A DNA stretch of 64,000 nt, from assembly GCF_033115175.1 (NCBI RefSeq), contig NC_084834.1, positions 92,709,808 through 92,773,807 on the forward strand, in the 5' to 3' direction. The stretch comes from Lepus europaeus (lineage: Eukaryota; Chordata; Mammalia; Lagomorpha; Leporidae). Of this stretch, positions 34,701 to 46,560 are shown piece after piece (within the stretch, counting starts at the first letter, position 1; each line of letters begins with the position of its first letter). The notes beneath the pieces were generated by a model. It did no database searches and was not told the origin of the DNA. It saw only the letters and a list, made by a program, of their open reading frames with translations. The translations under genes and the position numbers were made by a program.

Positions 34701-37299
34701 TGTGTTTCTGGCTTTAAAAAATATCGCTGGGATTAATAGAAACTTTATGCAATGAAGTTCCCTCTCTTTCTTCCGGTTGGTTTCCTCTCGTGTCTTAGAA
34801 TTTTCTAGATAACAGGTATAAGAAGATAGGTTTTTATAATAAACTTTTTTTTTCTTGGTGAACACAAAGCATTAGGGGAATCTTTGAAGACTTTTAAGCT
34901 TTTTAAGCTTCTGGAAAGATTCTGTCTAGATTTTTAGAAAAGATAACATTTTGATGAAGTATCCTTCTTCTCTTAAGGATAGATATGTAATATGTTCTCA
35001 TTAAAAAAAAAAAAAAAAAAAAACTTTAGACTGCCTATCTTGTATAAGTCCCCAATAGAAGTATAATGTTACCGTGAATTCCTTAGATACTAGGTTTTCA
35101 CTATCAATGGTAATAGGAAGTCCAACCTCTCTTGTTGTCTGTATCTATTTCAAATCATTTCAGTTATCATTTTCAAGCATTTTCTGCCCCCATCATATTT
35201 TATGTTACTTGTTTTTTAACCTCCCAAGCCATCATTATTTCATGTCCTTCTAAAAAGAGGACATGAATAAATCAAGCTAGGCATTTGCAATATAAAAGTT
35301 GTTTGTGTATCCATAAGTAAAACAACATGTGTTGTTGTGTCTACTTGTGTAAGACAAATTAACTGAAATGCAGGGATGTTTGCAGTAGAGTTTAAAAGCT
35401 TCACTCAATTAGGGGAAAGGAGATGGACAGATTAAACACAAGCATTCATACCAGATTCTCACTGGAACTCAGAGCCAGCCTGCAAAGGCCAGCCTGGGTG
35501 TCAGTGTTGAACCAGGGCTGGTAAAATTTGAAGTACACGGAATTAATATATTTGAAAATGCCAGCAAACAAGTCTAAAGCTGCATCAAACTTGTTATCAA
35601 CTCATTCCTCCTTTGAAAATTTTTTAATACTTCCTCTTCTCTGGGGGTATTTCAACTCCCAAGGCAGCCCAGTAATAAAACTCCCCCTTTCATCTTCTTG
35701 AGTGGCTGAACCTTAGGTAGCAAGTCTGCAGATCTGTTCTCTTTAGAGCCTTTACCGAATTGTCAGAGAGCTCACCTTAGACACTTTAGGGGCTGAGATA
35801 ATGACAAAACTTGGAGATAAATAATGTCCCTCACAGGAGCAGTGTTTTTGGTGGAGGGCCTTCAGGTGGGAATACAGTGAAAAGCGAGTTTTTTGCAGGT
35901 CTGGAAAGGAGTGTGAGGCATGTGGTAGGGATAAAGAACTCAAGGGATATTAGAAAGGAGAACCTGCAATTCTTTCTGCATGGGGAAGCCTGTTGGAAGA
36001 CTGCCCTTGCCTTTCCATTATATCACCGAACTTGGATTTATTATTTCATCTTAGAGTCTGGATTTGAGAGTGGTTTCTCTCTAGTATTCTTTTGGACTGT
36101 GCATAACTGTGAACCTGAACTACTTTGATAATACAGACCTGATACCAAGTAGGAAAGAATTAAGTTCTGTAGAAGAAAAAGTCCACTGCAGAAGAAATGA
36201 CTCTTAGGATGCACCCATCTGGACAAGAACATAGATTTAAACGTGAAAGTGCTCAGGGAAATGCTTGCATGTTTTGCTTAGGTTGGTAAGACCAGTGCTC
36301 TTAGAGCTTTCATAGGCCCTGGTTTTATTTACTGTGGGATTTTGGACTCTCCAGAGTGAAGGGGGGGTGGGCAGGAAGGGTGAGGAATGTGCAGCAGGTG
36401 GTCATGAATAGCTTGAATCTGATTACTTTGCTGTCTTAGCCAAAGCCTAGGTGGTGTTTACCAACAGTGCCCTTAATAGTTTCACCATGACCTACTGGCC
36501 CACTGACGAGTTTTCTTTCTGGCTCTGTGAGTGACCCGGTTGGCTTTTCAGAGCTGAGAGAGGCAGCACCGGCAGCAAAGTTCGTGGGCCATGCATGTTG
36601 TTTCCGTTCTTATGTGTGTGGTGCTGTAGCACCATCTTGGTTTCCTCCAGTTCTTTTCCTGGACAGACCTGTGGAGCTCTTGCGCTATGGATTGAGGTTG
36701 TGTAATGCTGATTCCTTCTTTCTTCTGTGTTTCACATTTTATTAAAAGTGAGTGTTCAGGAAAAACAAGATGTGGGGAAGGAAGCAAAGTCTGGAGCTCG
36801 GTAAGAAGGCACAGTGACTCAGTGGGTCGCACGTGGGTGTGGAGGCGGTTGATAACAAGAACCAGAGGTGATCACATTTTACTGAGGAAAAAAAGGCAGA
36901 AGAGATGTAAAATAAAAAGATGCCTGCTTATTATTAAAGCAATGGCTAGAGGATTAAGTTTTTCCCAGATGGAGAAGGGCATTTAAAAATGAAATCATCA
37001 ATGGTCAATGTAGCCCTGAAATTAATGCTGTTCATGTGAGAACTAAAGCCTCATGTGGAGTCTCCCAATGGTGACCCATCTTTCTCTGATGTGTGAATTG
37101 AAACTTTACAAGGTTCTGATGGTTTCCGCTGCTAAGTAAAATCATATTTGGGAAGGGAAGCATTATTGTGATGAAGAGTCAAAGAAGATTTGGTTTCAGA
37201 GATCATTGTGGACATGTGTGCTTTTAAGCAGCATCTACCCACTACTGTGACATGTTACAATTAATCTTTATGAAGTCCAGATTGGATTGTATGAACCCT
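34701..37299. other. unique DNA downstream of the CpG island
   Basis: 2.6 kb without CSINEs; first-intron candidate if the donor at 34507 is used. It holds an isolated run of 21 A at 35003-35023 with no recognisable retroposon in front of it, and a small G-run (36361-36368). No second exon is recognised. Confidence 0.45.
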
Positions 37300-37525
37300 T
37301 TGTTCTAAAACCTTTGTTGGATCCCAGTGACCTACAATGTTAACTCTAAACTCCTCAGAGCTTCCTCTTCCTATACAAGGGCTTCTTACTGATCAGAGTT
37401 CTGAGCTCCTGTTCATGGATTCATTCAACTAGAATGCCCTCTGCCTGGAAAGTCCCTGTTGATTCTTGGTGGCCCGCTTCAGATGGAACTTTCTTTGGGA
37501 AAATTTATCCAGTTCTATGGAGGAA
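37300..37525 (+). mobile_element. L2-like LINE fragment
   Basis: The order 'aactctaaactcctcagagc', 'tatacaagggcttct', 'atgccctctgcctggaaagt' and 'ctttctttgggaaaat' parallels the L2 3' segment ('ccaaactccttagc', 'ttccctctgcctggaatg', 'cttcctcagggaagcc'). Confidence 0.6.
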
Positions 37526-37567
37526 GCGTTAACCATTGTATCTTAATAGCTTCCATGGCGATCTTTT

Positions 37568-37951
37568 AAAACATATTTTGGGGACGGGTGCTGTGGTGCA
37601 GCAGGTTAACACCCTGGCCTGGGGAGCTGGCATCCCATGTGGGCACTGGTTCGAGACCCAGCTGCTTGTCTTTCAGTCCAGCTCTCTGCTATGGCCTTGG
37701 AAAGCAGTGGAGGATGGCCCAAGTCCTTGGGCCCCTGCACCTGCGTGGGAGATCCGGAGGAGGCTCCTGGCTCCTGGCTGTGGATCTGCGCAGCTCTGGT
37801 CGATGTGGCCAATTGGGGAGTGAACAGTTAGATGGAGGACCTCTCTCTCTCTCTGCCTCTCCTTTCTGTGTAACCCTGACTTTCAAATAAATGAATAAAT
37901 AAAAAATAAAAATAAAATGAAAATAAAAATAAAAAATAAAAAAACATTTTT
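37568..37951 (+). mobile_element. CSINE with intact B box and expanded (AAAATA)n tail
   Basis: The body is 37580-37940. The tRNA-like head GGGACGGGTGCTGTGGTGCAG is followed by a B box GGTTCGAGACC at 37648-37658 matching the pol III consensus GGTTCGANNCC. The tail has grown into about 60 bases of AAATA/AAAATA units. Flanks AAAACATATTTT and AAAACATTTTT look like a diverged target duplication. Confidence 0.95.
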
Positions 37952-37982
37952 GAATAATTGTTTTAATAACTTTTGTGCACCG

Positions 37983-38105
37983 CGAGTCTTCAAAAAGTTA
38001 ATGGAATATGTGTATTATGAAAAAAAAGCATGTAAATTTAATATTTTTATACAAATATGAATTTCTATTTTGATTTTAGTTTTTCATGGACTTTTTCAAG
38101 CCCTC
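37983..38105. mobile_element. mariner-type MITE
   Basis: Left end CGAGTCTTCAAAAAGTTAATGG and right end TTTTTCATGGACTTTTTCAA, with 'gtattatgaaaaaaaagcatg' inside. Same family as 5562-5692. Confidence 0.75.
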
Positions 38106-38929
38106 TTATACTTTCCCCTGCTGCCCAATTTCTGTCAGTGTATTGGTGGTGGGTGTATACAGGTGTCCAGTAAGGTGTCTGAAACCTGGTAGCCATTTGT
38201 TAATGTTTCCTAATGAAAGAGCAAGGCAAAAATCAATACAAGGCAAAATGAATACAGCAGTGGTGGACTCTAGTTTATGGAGTTGTGTACCAAAAGTTCA
38301 TTAGAGAAGTGCCTATTTGGACTCTGAGTTCATCTTCCAAAAGTAATATCCTCTAAAACACAGTTTACTCTCTAGACCAGCCCATACATGCCTGTTTAAT
38401 CTGCACAATAGATGAAATACTGTGCTTTTACAATTCTAAAGCTAAAATAAAACAAACAAAAAGTACTGTGGAATCATCTTTTTCCTTTGAAAATCAAAAA
38501 ATATATTTGAGCCTAAATATAACAAACATTTATAGCAAATATACATTTTCCACAATTGTTTTTGTGTTACACTATAAAATCTGTAATCTATCAAATCCCA
38601 GTGGGAGGTCCCAGATTTGACTACGAGGAGTAATAATGAAGTTAAGTTTGGAGATACTGCCTGTGGAATGAGCAGTATTCTTAATCAAACAAAATAAAAA
38701 AGGAAATTTTTGCTGTTAGCAATTGTCTTGAGTGCTGGTGCTTGAGGGAAATCAGATTTAATTAGGGGAGAATGTGGAGGTAGAGAGAGGGACGGAAATT
38801 TCAAAGGACACCATATTTCATGTAACTGATTATTATGAAGGGACTCCGTAAATTTTATGGTAAATGAAATTAAAAGATAAGTTTATTCTGGTGCAAAATC
38901 TTCCACATTACCCTATTATCTATTTTTTT

Positions 38930-39060
38930 AAAAATAAGGAAGATGGAATCCATAGAAGCTTAGTAATTTGCAAAAAAAAATCACACAGCCACTATGTGGT
39001 GATTCTGGGATTCAAACTAACACATCTCACTCCAAGTAAGAAACCTTTATGATTATGCTC
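38930..39060 (-). mobile_element. MIR fragment
   Basis: 'ataaggaagatggaatccat', 'gcttagtaatttgc', TCACACAGCCACTATGTGG, then 'gattctgggattcaaact' match an inverted MIR. Confidence 0.7.
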
Positions 39061-39074
39061 TAGAGATTAACCTC

Positions 39075-39290
39075 TGGGCTCATGGCTCTCATATGCTTCA
39101 GTCTTGCAACTTTGGACAAGTTGTATTCACCACTCACAGTTTTCCATTCTGTAAATATGAGCATCTGATAATATCTGCTTCATAATGTTACTATATATTT
39201 TTGATTTATAAAGTGAACAATGCATAGAATGAGGCTGGAAGGGTGTCTGGCACCTGATAAGTCTCAATAAAAGTTAGTGGTTGTTATGGT
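39075..39290 (+). mobile_element. MIR fragment
   Basis: 'caactttggacaagttgtat', 'cacagttttccattctgta', 'aggctggaagggtgtctggc' and 'gataagtctcaataaaagtt' follow the MIR order, directly next to an oppositely oriented MIR piece. Confidence 0.7.
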
Positions 39291-40653
39291 TAAATGATGA
39301 ATAGGGTAGTCCTGAGCAATGAGTTTTTAAATTGTAGTTCTTGATCTATCATTGGCTATTAAGATCCTTTTATTGGTTCATGACCATAATTTCTTTTTTG
39401 AAAGAAAAAAATATTATATGTTGGAATGGACCTGAATAGAAAAATATCAAGATTCACTATGTGCAGTAAAAGGAAAACCTGTTTTGTATGTTTTCATTTC
39501 AGGTTTGCATGTGTGTGTACCCATCTTGCATACTGGGTAGAAATGAAAGATGTGCTCCTGATTATTGATAACAATGCAGAAAATGTATTTTAGAAAATTC
39601 TTTAAGGTGATAGTTATCAAGTGTGGTGCCAGGGCCATCAGTTTAGTTTTACCTTAAAAATGTGAATTATTGAGGTCTACCAGGGACCAGCCATTATGTT
39701 TTAGAAAGGTCTCCAGGTAATTCTGTGGCACATTAGATAAGGGCCATTTCTAAATACAGTACTTAGTAAGTGGGTGAAAGTGCTTGTTGATATTATATTG
39801 ACTGAAGATTGTAGCCGTCTACAAAAAACTGTCCAATGTGTACATAGCTCTGATTTTGTGTATTAGTTTTTCTACACCACCTACTCACAAGGCAGGTGGG
39901 TAGGTACCACAGAAGTGAATTAGTTAATATACAGAAAGACATTGAGTAGTTCAATTCTGTACTTTCTTCTAGAACTACAAGGTAAAAATCCCAGCATTCC
40001 TCATGTGTAGCCCTGAATATCTAAATTGTATTTTACTTAAAGTATTTTATGATGAAAGTCCAGATGCCTAAACATATGTGAAATTAGGAAGTAAATTAAG
40101 AATTTGTAAGATAACTCAATATTATATTAATTGAGATGAAGCACATTCAAATAGGAGATAAGCAATCCAGTTAATGCAATATTAATACTGATGTTTTAAG
40201 AAATCTATTTTAGTAAAATGAAAGTGGAATTTTTCTCTTCAAAGGAAATAATAAATATGTTTAAAGTCTTTATCAACTGTATGTTATTATTGTAAAGACA
40301 GAACATGTAATATTGCATTGTCCTGCCTTTGTTGCATGTGGTGGCATTTACTGTTCTATTTAGTTTATTATTGGTGAATATATTTACTTTAAAACTTTAA
40401 GTATTGTGTTTGAAAACACACCATCCAGATTCACTAAGAAGATGGAAGGCTTTCTTTTTCATTTTTCTTACAAAAAGAATATTACCTTGGATTTTTAAAA
40501 GGGAACTTTTAAATTGCTGTGTATCAACTCTTCTAAAAGTTATTTATAGTGTGTGAAAATATTTTTTAAGGTCAGAGTGTCAGAAAACCGAATTTTGGGG
40601 GTAAAAAAAATTCTACCTTCTCATTCACCAGTTGTAAAAATGTGTAGTTGAGC

Positions 40654-40986
40654 AGTTTCTTGTGGCCAGCGCCATGGCTCAACAGGCTAATCCTGGCACA
40701 CCGGGTTCTAGTCCTGGTCGGGGCACCAGATTATGTCCCGGCTGTCCCTCTTCCAGGCAAGCTCTCTGCTATGGCGCGGGAGTGCAGTGGAGGATGGCCC
40801 AAGTGCTTGGGCCCTGCACCTACATGGGAGACCAGGAGAAGCACCTGGCTCCTGCCTTCGGAACAGCACTGTGTGCCGGCCGCAGCGGCCATTTGGGGGG
40901 TGAACCAACGGCAAAAGGAAGACCTTTCTCTCTGTCTCTCTCTCTCACTGTCCACTCTGCCTGTAAAAAAAAAAAAAAGTTTCTTG
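40654..40986 (+). mobile_element. CSINE young subtype with 9-bp target duplication
   Basis: The body is 40663-40977, flanked by AGTTTCTTG at 40654-40662 and 40978-40986. GGCCAGCGCCATGGCTCAAC, the 'tctagtcctggtcgggg' block, GGCCGCAGCGGCC, and the 3' end CTCTGCCTGT plus A14. The tail lacks AAATAAAT. The 162-codon frame spanning it is a by-product. Confidence 0.96.
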
Positions 40987-41107
40987 AGAGATGTTCTGAA
41001 AGGTCCTCCTTTATTTTGCATTCTCTGGTTGAAGAGTGAGAGGGCATCTGGAGAAGAGCCAGGAGAATGTGAGCGCTCTTCCGACTTCTGGTGTTCTTTA
41101 GCATCTA

Positions 41108-41220
41108 GTGCTTGGGCAAATCATGTATTTTCCTAGACTTTGGTCTCCCAATCTGTAAATTAAGTGAATTGCAATAAATATGTTCTAGGATTGCTCCAGC
41201 ACTGAAAAAGTCTGTGTTGC
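41108..41220 (+). mobile_element. MIR fragment
   Basis: 'gtgcttgggcaaatcatg', 'gactttggtctcccaatctg' and 'ctaggattgctccagcac' match the MIR core order. Confidence 0.6.
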
Positions 41221-44200
41221 CAAACGGTAGTGTCTTTTGTGGGCAGTTTTCATGAGAACGTGGCTGTTTGCATGAATTTGGCAGAGCTCTGAGAAATGGT
41301 TATTTTTTCTTTTTTTGTGAGGCTTTAGGAGGCACACACATAACATGATCAAGTTAATGTGGCTTTCCTCAACAGGTTTCATGTGCCAAACGGCCAATTT
41401 TTGTTAGCTATGGGTTGGGAGGATGGGTGATATTACTCACAAGAAAAAAATGTGAAAATGCGTGAAGATGTTTTTGGTCATCACATCTGGTGCCCATGGT
41501 CCAAGCACACCGTTACGCTTGACAATGTGTGATGATCCCTCACCACAAAGAATTTTCCTTTCCCTAGCACCAAGATCACCCTTATTGAGAAAACAGATAA
41601 TGAAGTTAAAAATTCAGTTTTAACTCCATATTTTAAAAATAATCAATTGGAAATATGGCCATGTATTTTCTGCTGTTTCAGTAACACAGATGCAAGCATT
41701 ATCTATTCTTAGAGGACAACTGGTATTTATGATGCATGGGAGAGAACTGCCTCCAGCTCTTTGCACTATTTGTTGACTATGCAGTAAGAAAAGCAACAGA
41801 AATCTTAGCTTTGTTACTACAGTGAGCAACTAACTTGAAGGCACACTAGGAATAGTTCCTTTGAGTGGAGGTTGCTAGTTTCCTGATGACAATGATATCT
41901 GTAATGGAATAGCTTATAGAAGTTTCCATTCAAGATAACTAGGCATTGATGTTTAACTAAATGCAATGACTGAAGCATTCAATGCATAGATTTGATTCTC
42001 CATAATAAGAAATATCACTTTTTAAAGTTCTATCCATAGTGATGACATGAGTACTTCCTTGCTGTCCTTGGGCCTCCTTCTGGGCTTGTGTTGGCTGTGT
42101 GTCTTTTGGGTCAGGCTAAGGATAGAGGCCATTTAGCAAGGGTTACACAACCAGGGCCTTTTCAAAACCTTTGCAATGTTTCAAATTTGGGGTCAATTCA
42201 TTTTGGAATCATTTAAAATCACAAGATCATTAACAGAAAATCTTTTCTCTCTTCCACCTTTCTTCTTGCATTTGTCAAATCCCTGTTTATTAGTGTGTGT
42301 ATTAAAACTAGCATTCTTACAGCTGTCAGATGCTGTGGATGTAAAAGGTGTGGGATGCATAAAATTGCTGCCCAGCAACCCAGAGCCAACTTGCTATTTT
42401 CCAGGAATGAAATGGCACTCCTTTTCCCTGTTTTGCCTGGGTCTTATCACCTGTGCAGAAGAGGGGTGGGGAAAGAGAGCCATCATTGAAGTAATTTCTC
42501 TTTTCCCATCAATTTGGTGAAAATTTAGGTTGGATGAGAAAGTTGAAATCGCAGAATTAAAAATAGAAAATCTTCTGGATAATCTTTCATGTTCATGATC
42601 TGTACTTGGCCTGCTCAGTAGCTCCATCAACAGTGAGAAGCGTGCACTACCTTCTCCTCAGAATGAATTTGTCAAACTGCAGAAGAAAAGCTTACTTAGA
42701 AACAGCTATTACCATCTCACCTCAAAAAGCTTTCCCTATAGAAAAGAAGTCCAAAGTAATTTAGGTGATTTGACCCAGAACACACCATCAGAGGAGCAAG
42801 CAGACCAGGCTCTTGCTCTTGGTGACTGACCTCTTCCTCGGGGCCTTTTCTCAGTAAGGGTTTTCTGAGAATGCTCACCCTAACCCTTCTCTTAAGAGGG
42901 GTCTTCAGGAAGTCCTTGGAAAATGCAGTTTTCAAAGCACTTTTGCACTAGGATAAACCAATCTTTTTGAACTTTTTGCAATCTCCTTGGCTGTGCAACC
43001 TGAAAGGTACTGGTTAATTCCCATCTTTGGCAGGATTGAGAAAAGAGACACATGATTTTCTGTGCTCTGGAGTTCCAATGAGGAACTTGAGCTGAGGAAT
43101 TCCCATATTCAGTGCCAGAAGCTGAAAGAAACCATTGAAAGCTGTCTTTTACCTAGATGGCTGTCATCCTCCCTAAGCCTCACCTTTGTTTTTTTCTTTT
43201 AACTAAGTGGTCTCAATATTCTTATAAACAATGAAATAGGGAGCCTGCTGTTTTTCTGGGGCAGTTGGCTCCATGTTATCTAGCTTTCCAAGTTTTTAGG
43301 TTGGAAATATATCATTATTTCTATAATCTTTAAGTTCATATACCATTACCCATATGATCTTCTGGAATGCAAACTGTTTCAATAAAATCTAATACTGTTT
43401 AATATTAAGTAAAACAACTACATCTTGTTTTAATTAATACTCATTGCATATACTGATGTCAATTTCTTATTGTTGTATTAGAACTTACTAAACATTCACA
43501 TATTTTAGATTAAATGTTTTTGTTATTGAGGTAATTTTAAAGTATAAAATTTTGACACTTGAGCAGTACTTAAATTTCTATATTAACTACAATGAATTTT
43601 TTTACTATGATATGGTAGTATTACAAATGCATGAAAGCGTATTAGTGCAAGTAAATTTATAGTTAATGCATAATTTCTTACCCAGTAGGAAGAATAAATT
43701 TCATTCCCAAATCATATACATCATATAAATAAGATTCATTTCTAAGAATGGAATAGTTTTAAAGCACTTATTTTGGGACAAAAATCTAATCATGAACAAC
43801 TTATTCAATAAATTGATAATTTTCCTTTCTATTTAGAAATATGTATACTTCTTAAGAAGAGCAAATAGATCCACAACTAACATCTTTAAAATCATTTTAA
43901 TAAGTTTGGATTAACCCTAGAAGTAGCTAAAAATATACCATATCAATATCAAGGTACAACTTGTAATATTTCTTCATTTTTGGTTGCATGTTTAAGCTAG
44001 TTCTTTAAATATTTTTATTTTTTAATATTAATTATGCTGAAACCATCTAATGTAAATTGAATGTTATCAATACACTGTAGCTTTTCATTCAATTCAGTAT
44101 TCAAATCATACCATGATCATACATTGTTCTTAGTTTACGCTATTCGTATTCCTGAAAAACAAAGAAATATTTAATGTTTAAGAAACATAACGTAGGAAAC

Positions 44201-45579
44201 AAAAACAAATAAAAAGCCTGATTAATCTCTTTAAGCCAGTCCAATAGTCGTGGAAGGTGTGAGAGAGAATGGAGGAAGAAAAGAGGACTCAGTTCTTGGT
44301 GACTGCTGTGTAAGTCTGCAAAGGCACAGAGTTCTTTCCATGCAGTGCTTTTATTTTCTCTCTGTTTGCAGTCCCGTCCAGAACTATTTAATTTGTGGAA
44401 CATTCCAGGCAGTATCCTTAGCTTCCCTGAGAGGCGTCTGGGGCTGGTGCTTGAGGACCCAGATGGACTCCTTTCTGAAACTGGGGAGGACAAATAGAGC
44501 CTTTGGCCATGTGCGCATGGCCCAGCTGGGAGAGACAGCCTTTTCAGGGGGCACCATGTGAGTCCTTTGTGCAGCTGAGCTGCAGGTGTCAGAGCAAGCT
44601 GCTCCACGTACCTTGGCAGGCAGTTTTGAAGAGTGTAGGATGCCTTTTCAGAAACATGGGGTTAGTTCTGTGTCTCCATAGAGAGAATTCTAAACAGTTA
44701 TGCTTTCTTCAGACTGTGGTGATGGCTCAGTGGTGTTACACCGGGGGCTGCTTGTGCAGTATCTTTCCACGCAAGAATAGGACACTAGTGGCTCATGATG
44801 GGGAGTGCTTATGTGTGTATAGCAAATAACACTCTGACCTAATGAATTGCAGTCCTAATAGCAGCATAGTCTTGCTGCAGTTTTCTGTTAGTTTGATGCA
44901 ATAAATATTACATAATCTGTTAGAAATGGCCATTCAATAAAAAATAAAATTACACTGAACTATTTTGTGGCAAAGCTATTAGTGTACGATATCATTTATG
45001 AGGTGTATTATAAAGATGAAACACTAAAGTACTTCGGCAAGAGAAAGGATATGTAAAGGTCATATTAACATGGGCCTGCAGGGAACAGAGAGGAGCTGCA
45101 AGGAGAGAGGGAAGGGAAAGTCTATCTATCATGTTAAGGTGGAATGTGATGGAATTACTGGCCATATTTCACATTAGTCTGTGATACGCCGACATACAGC
45201 TGGTGACGCTGTTTGTCAAAGCTGACAGGGAACAGATACAGTAACTGTTTAAGAGATTGAAGGTCGATTTCTGGTACCAACATTGACCCATACATTGAAA
45301 CTAGAATACTTAAGGCTTAGCAGCAGGCAGTGAAGGTCTCCGATAATCAGGTTCAATTTTCACCTTAAATCTAAGCACTGATTGAAAATAAAGGTATTAG
45401 CTGCATTTTTTTGAGTTGCTAGTTCCTTTATCTTGCAGTTTCCTGGAGTTCTATCTTTAAATTTCCAGAAAATTCTCTCTAGAATATGTTCACATGTGAA
45501 CCAGTCTACCTGTCCCTTTTCCAAGGAACTGTAATTTTATTAATAAGAGGCGAGAAAGAACCGTTACTTTTGGATTGTT
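41221..45579. other. long CSINE-free unique DNA
   Basis: 4.4 kb without recognised repeats. 43.3-44.2 kb is markedly AT-rich. The longest frame, minus strand 44140-44607 (155 codons), has no family resemblance or splice context that I can defend, and part of it is AT-biased sequence. It may be plain intron or intergenic DNA. Confidence 0.45.
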
Positions 45580-45850
45580 AAGAACTATGGACAGGGGCCG
45601 GCACTGTGTCTTAGCTGATAAAGCCTGCACCTGCATGGGAGACCCAGAGGAAGCCCCTGGCTCCTGGCTTCGGATCCGTGCAGCTCCGGCCATTGCAGTC
45701 AAATGGGGAGTGAACCAGTGGATGGAGGACCTCTCTCTCTGTCTCTCTCTCTGTCTCTCTCTGTCTCTGTCTCTCTCTCTCTCTCTCTCTCTATGTGTAA
45801 CTCTGACTTTCAAATAAATAAATAAATCTTAAAAAAAAGAACTATGGACA
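45580..45850 (+). mobile_element. CSINE with internal deletion and expanded CT tract
   Basis: The body is 45594-45836 with a perfect 14-base duplication AAGAACTATGGACA at 45580-45593 and 45837-45850. The head GGGGCCGGCACTGTGTCTTAG jumps straight into CCTGCACCTGCATGGGAGAC, missing about 150 bp that includes the B box. The CT tract (45730-45792) is unusually long. The tail is AAATAAATAAATAAATCTT. Confidence 0.96.
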
Positions 45851-46198
45851 AATAGCGATAGACATTTTGGGGGCAGTTTTTAAGAATAATCTGGCAGCCC
45901 CAGCTGCTGTCACAATGGCACATTAACTGTCACAGGGCTATGATTCCCAACTGTGGTAAGTGGCTGCAAACTAATATTTCATAGTGCGTTGAAAGTTCTC
46001 TTTTTTGTTTTCCAAAACAGAGCTTATGGTATGATATTATGAAAGCCTCAATAACTGCAAATTATTAAGGATATTTTTCCCTATGGAGACCACCTAATAG
46101 AATTTGAAGAATCTCAGTTTTAAACTTTTTCTGTCTTTAGTCCAATATAAGTGTTCCATTCTGCAACTTCAATTTAACTTTTATTAATAGGATTATTT
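45851..46198. other. unique DNA
   Basis: Nothing recognised. Confidence 0.5.
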
Positions 46199-46560
46199 AG
46201 TTTACATCTTCTTTTTTTTAAGATTTATTTATTTATTTGAAAGAGTTACAGAGAGAGAGGGAGAAACAGAGAGAGAGAGAGAGAGAGGTCTTCCATCCGC
46301 TGGCTCACTCCCCAATCTGCCACAACGGCCTGCCAGAGCTGTGCTGATCAGAAACCAGGATCCAGATGCTTCCTCCAGGTCTTCCCAGGCGGGTGCAGGG
46401 GGAGGACTTGGGCCATCTTCACTGCTTTCCCAGGCCATAGCAGAGAGCTGGATCAGAAGTGGAGCATCTGGGACGCAAACTTGCACCCATTTGGAATGCC
46501 GGCACTGCAAGGCCGAGGCTTTACCGTCCACACCGCAGTGCCGGCCCCAGTTCACACCTT
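46199..46560 (-). mobile_element. CSINE with target duplication
   Basis: The body is 46211-46548. Flanks AGTTTACATCTT and AGTTCACACCTT match at 10 of 12 bases. Inverted tail AAGATTTATTTATTTATTTG, an (AG)n tract, GGCTCACTCCCCAATCTGCC and the head ACCGCAGTGCCGGCCCC. Confidence 0.94.

Larger units (their letters stand above)
38106..40653. other. unique AT-rich DNA with MIR fossils
   Basis: Apart from the MIR fragments listed at 38930-39290, no repeat or gene is recognised. Confidence 0.5.

Noticed and set aside
34219-34865. Long open frames in the CpG island (178 codons plus, 203 codons minus)
   Set aside because: They arise from high GC content with few stops, and the plus frame crosses the strong splice donor and starts at GTG. 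Composition is Gly/Ala/Arg/Pro-rich without domains.
37648-37658. tRNA gene suggested by an intact B box
   Set aside because: The B box belongs to a tRNA-derived SINE; there is no cloverleaf, acceptor stem or terminator.
40648-41136. 162-codon plus-strand frame
   Set aside because: Same cause: a young-type CSINE plus flanking sequence. Similar frames occur at several CSINEs.
44140-44607. 155-codon minus-strand frame
   Set aside because: No recognised domain, no splice context; the C-terminal part is AT-biased Phe/Leu/Tyr-rich sequence. Length is possible by chance in a 64 kb window.
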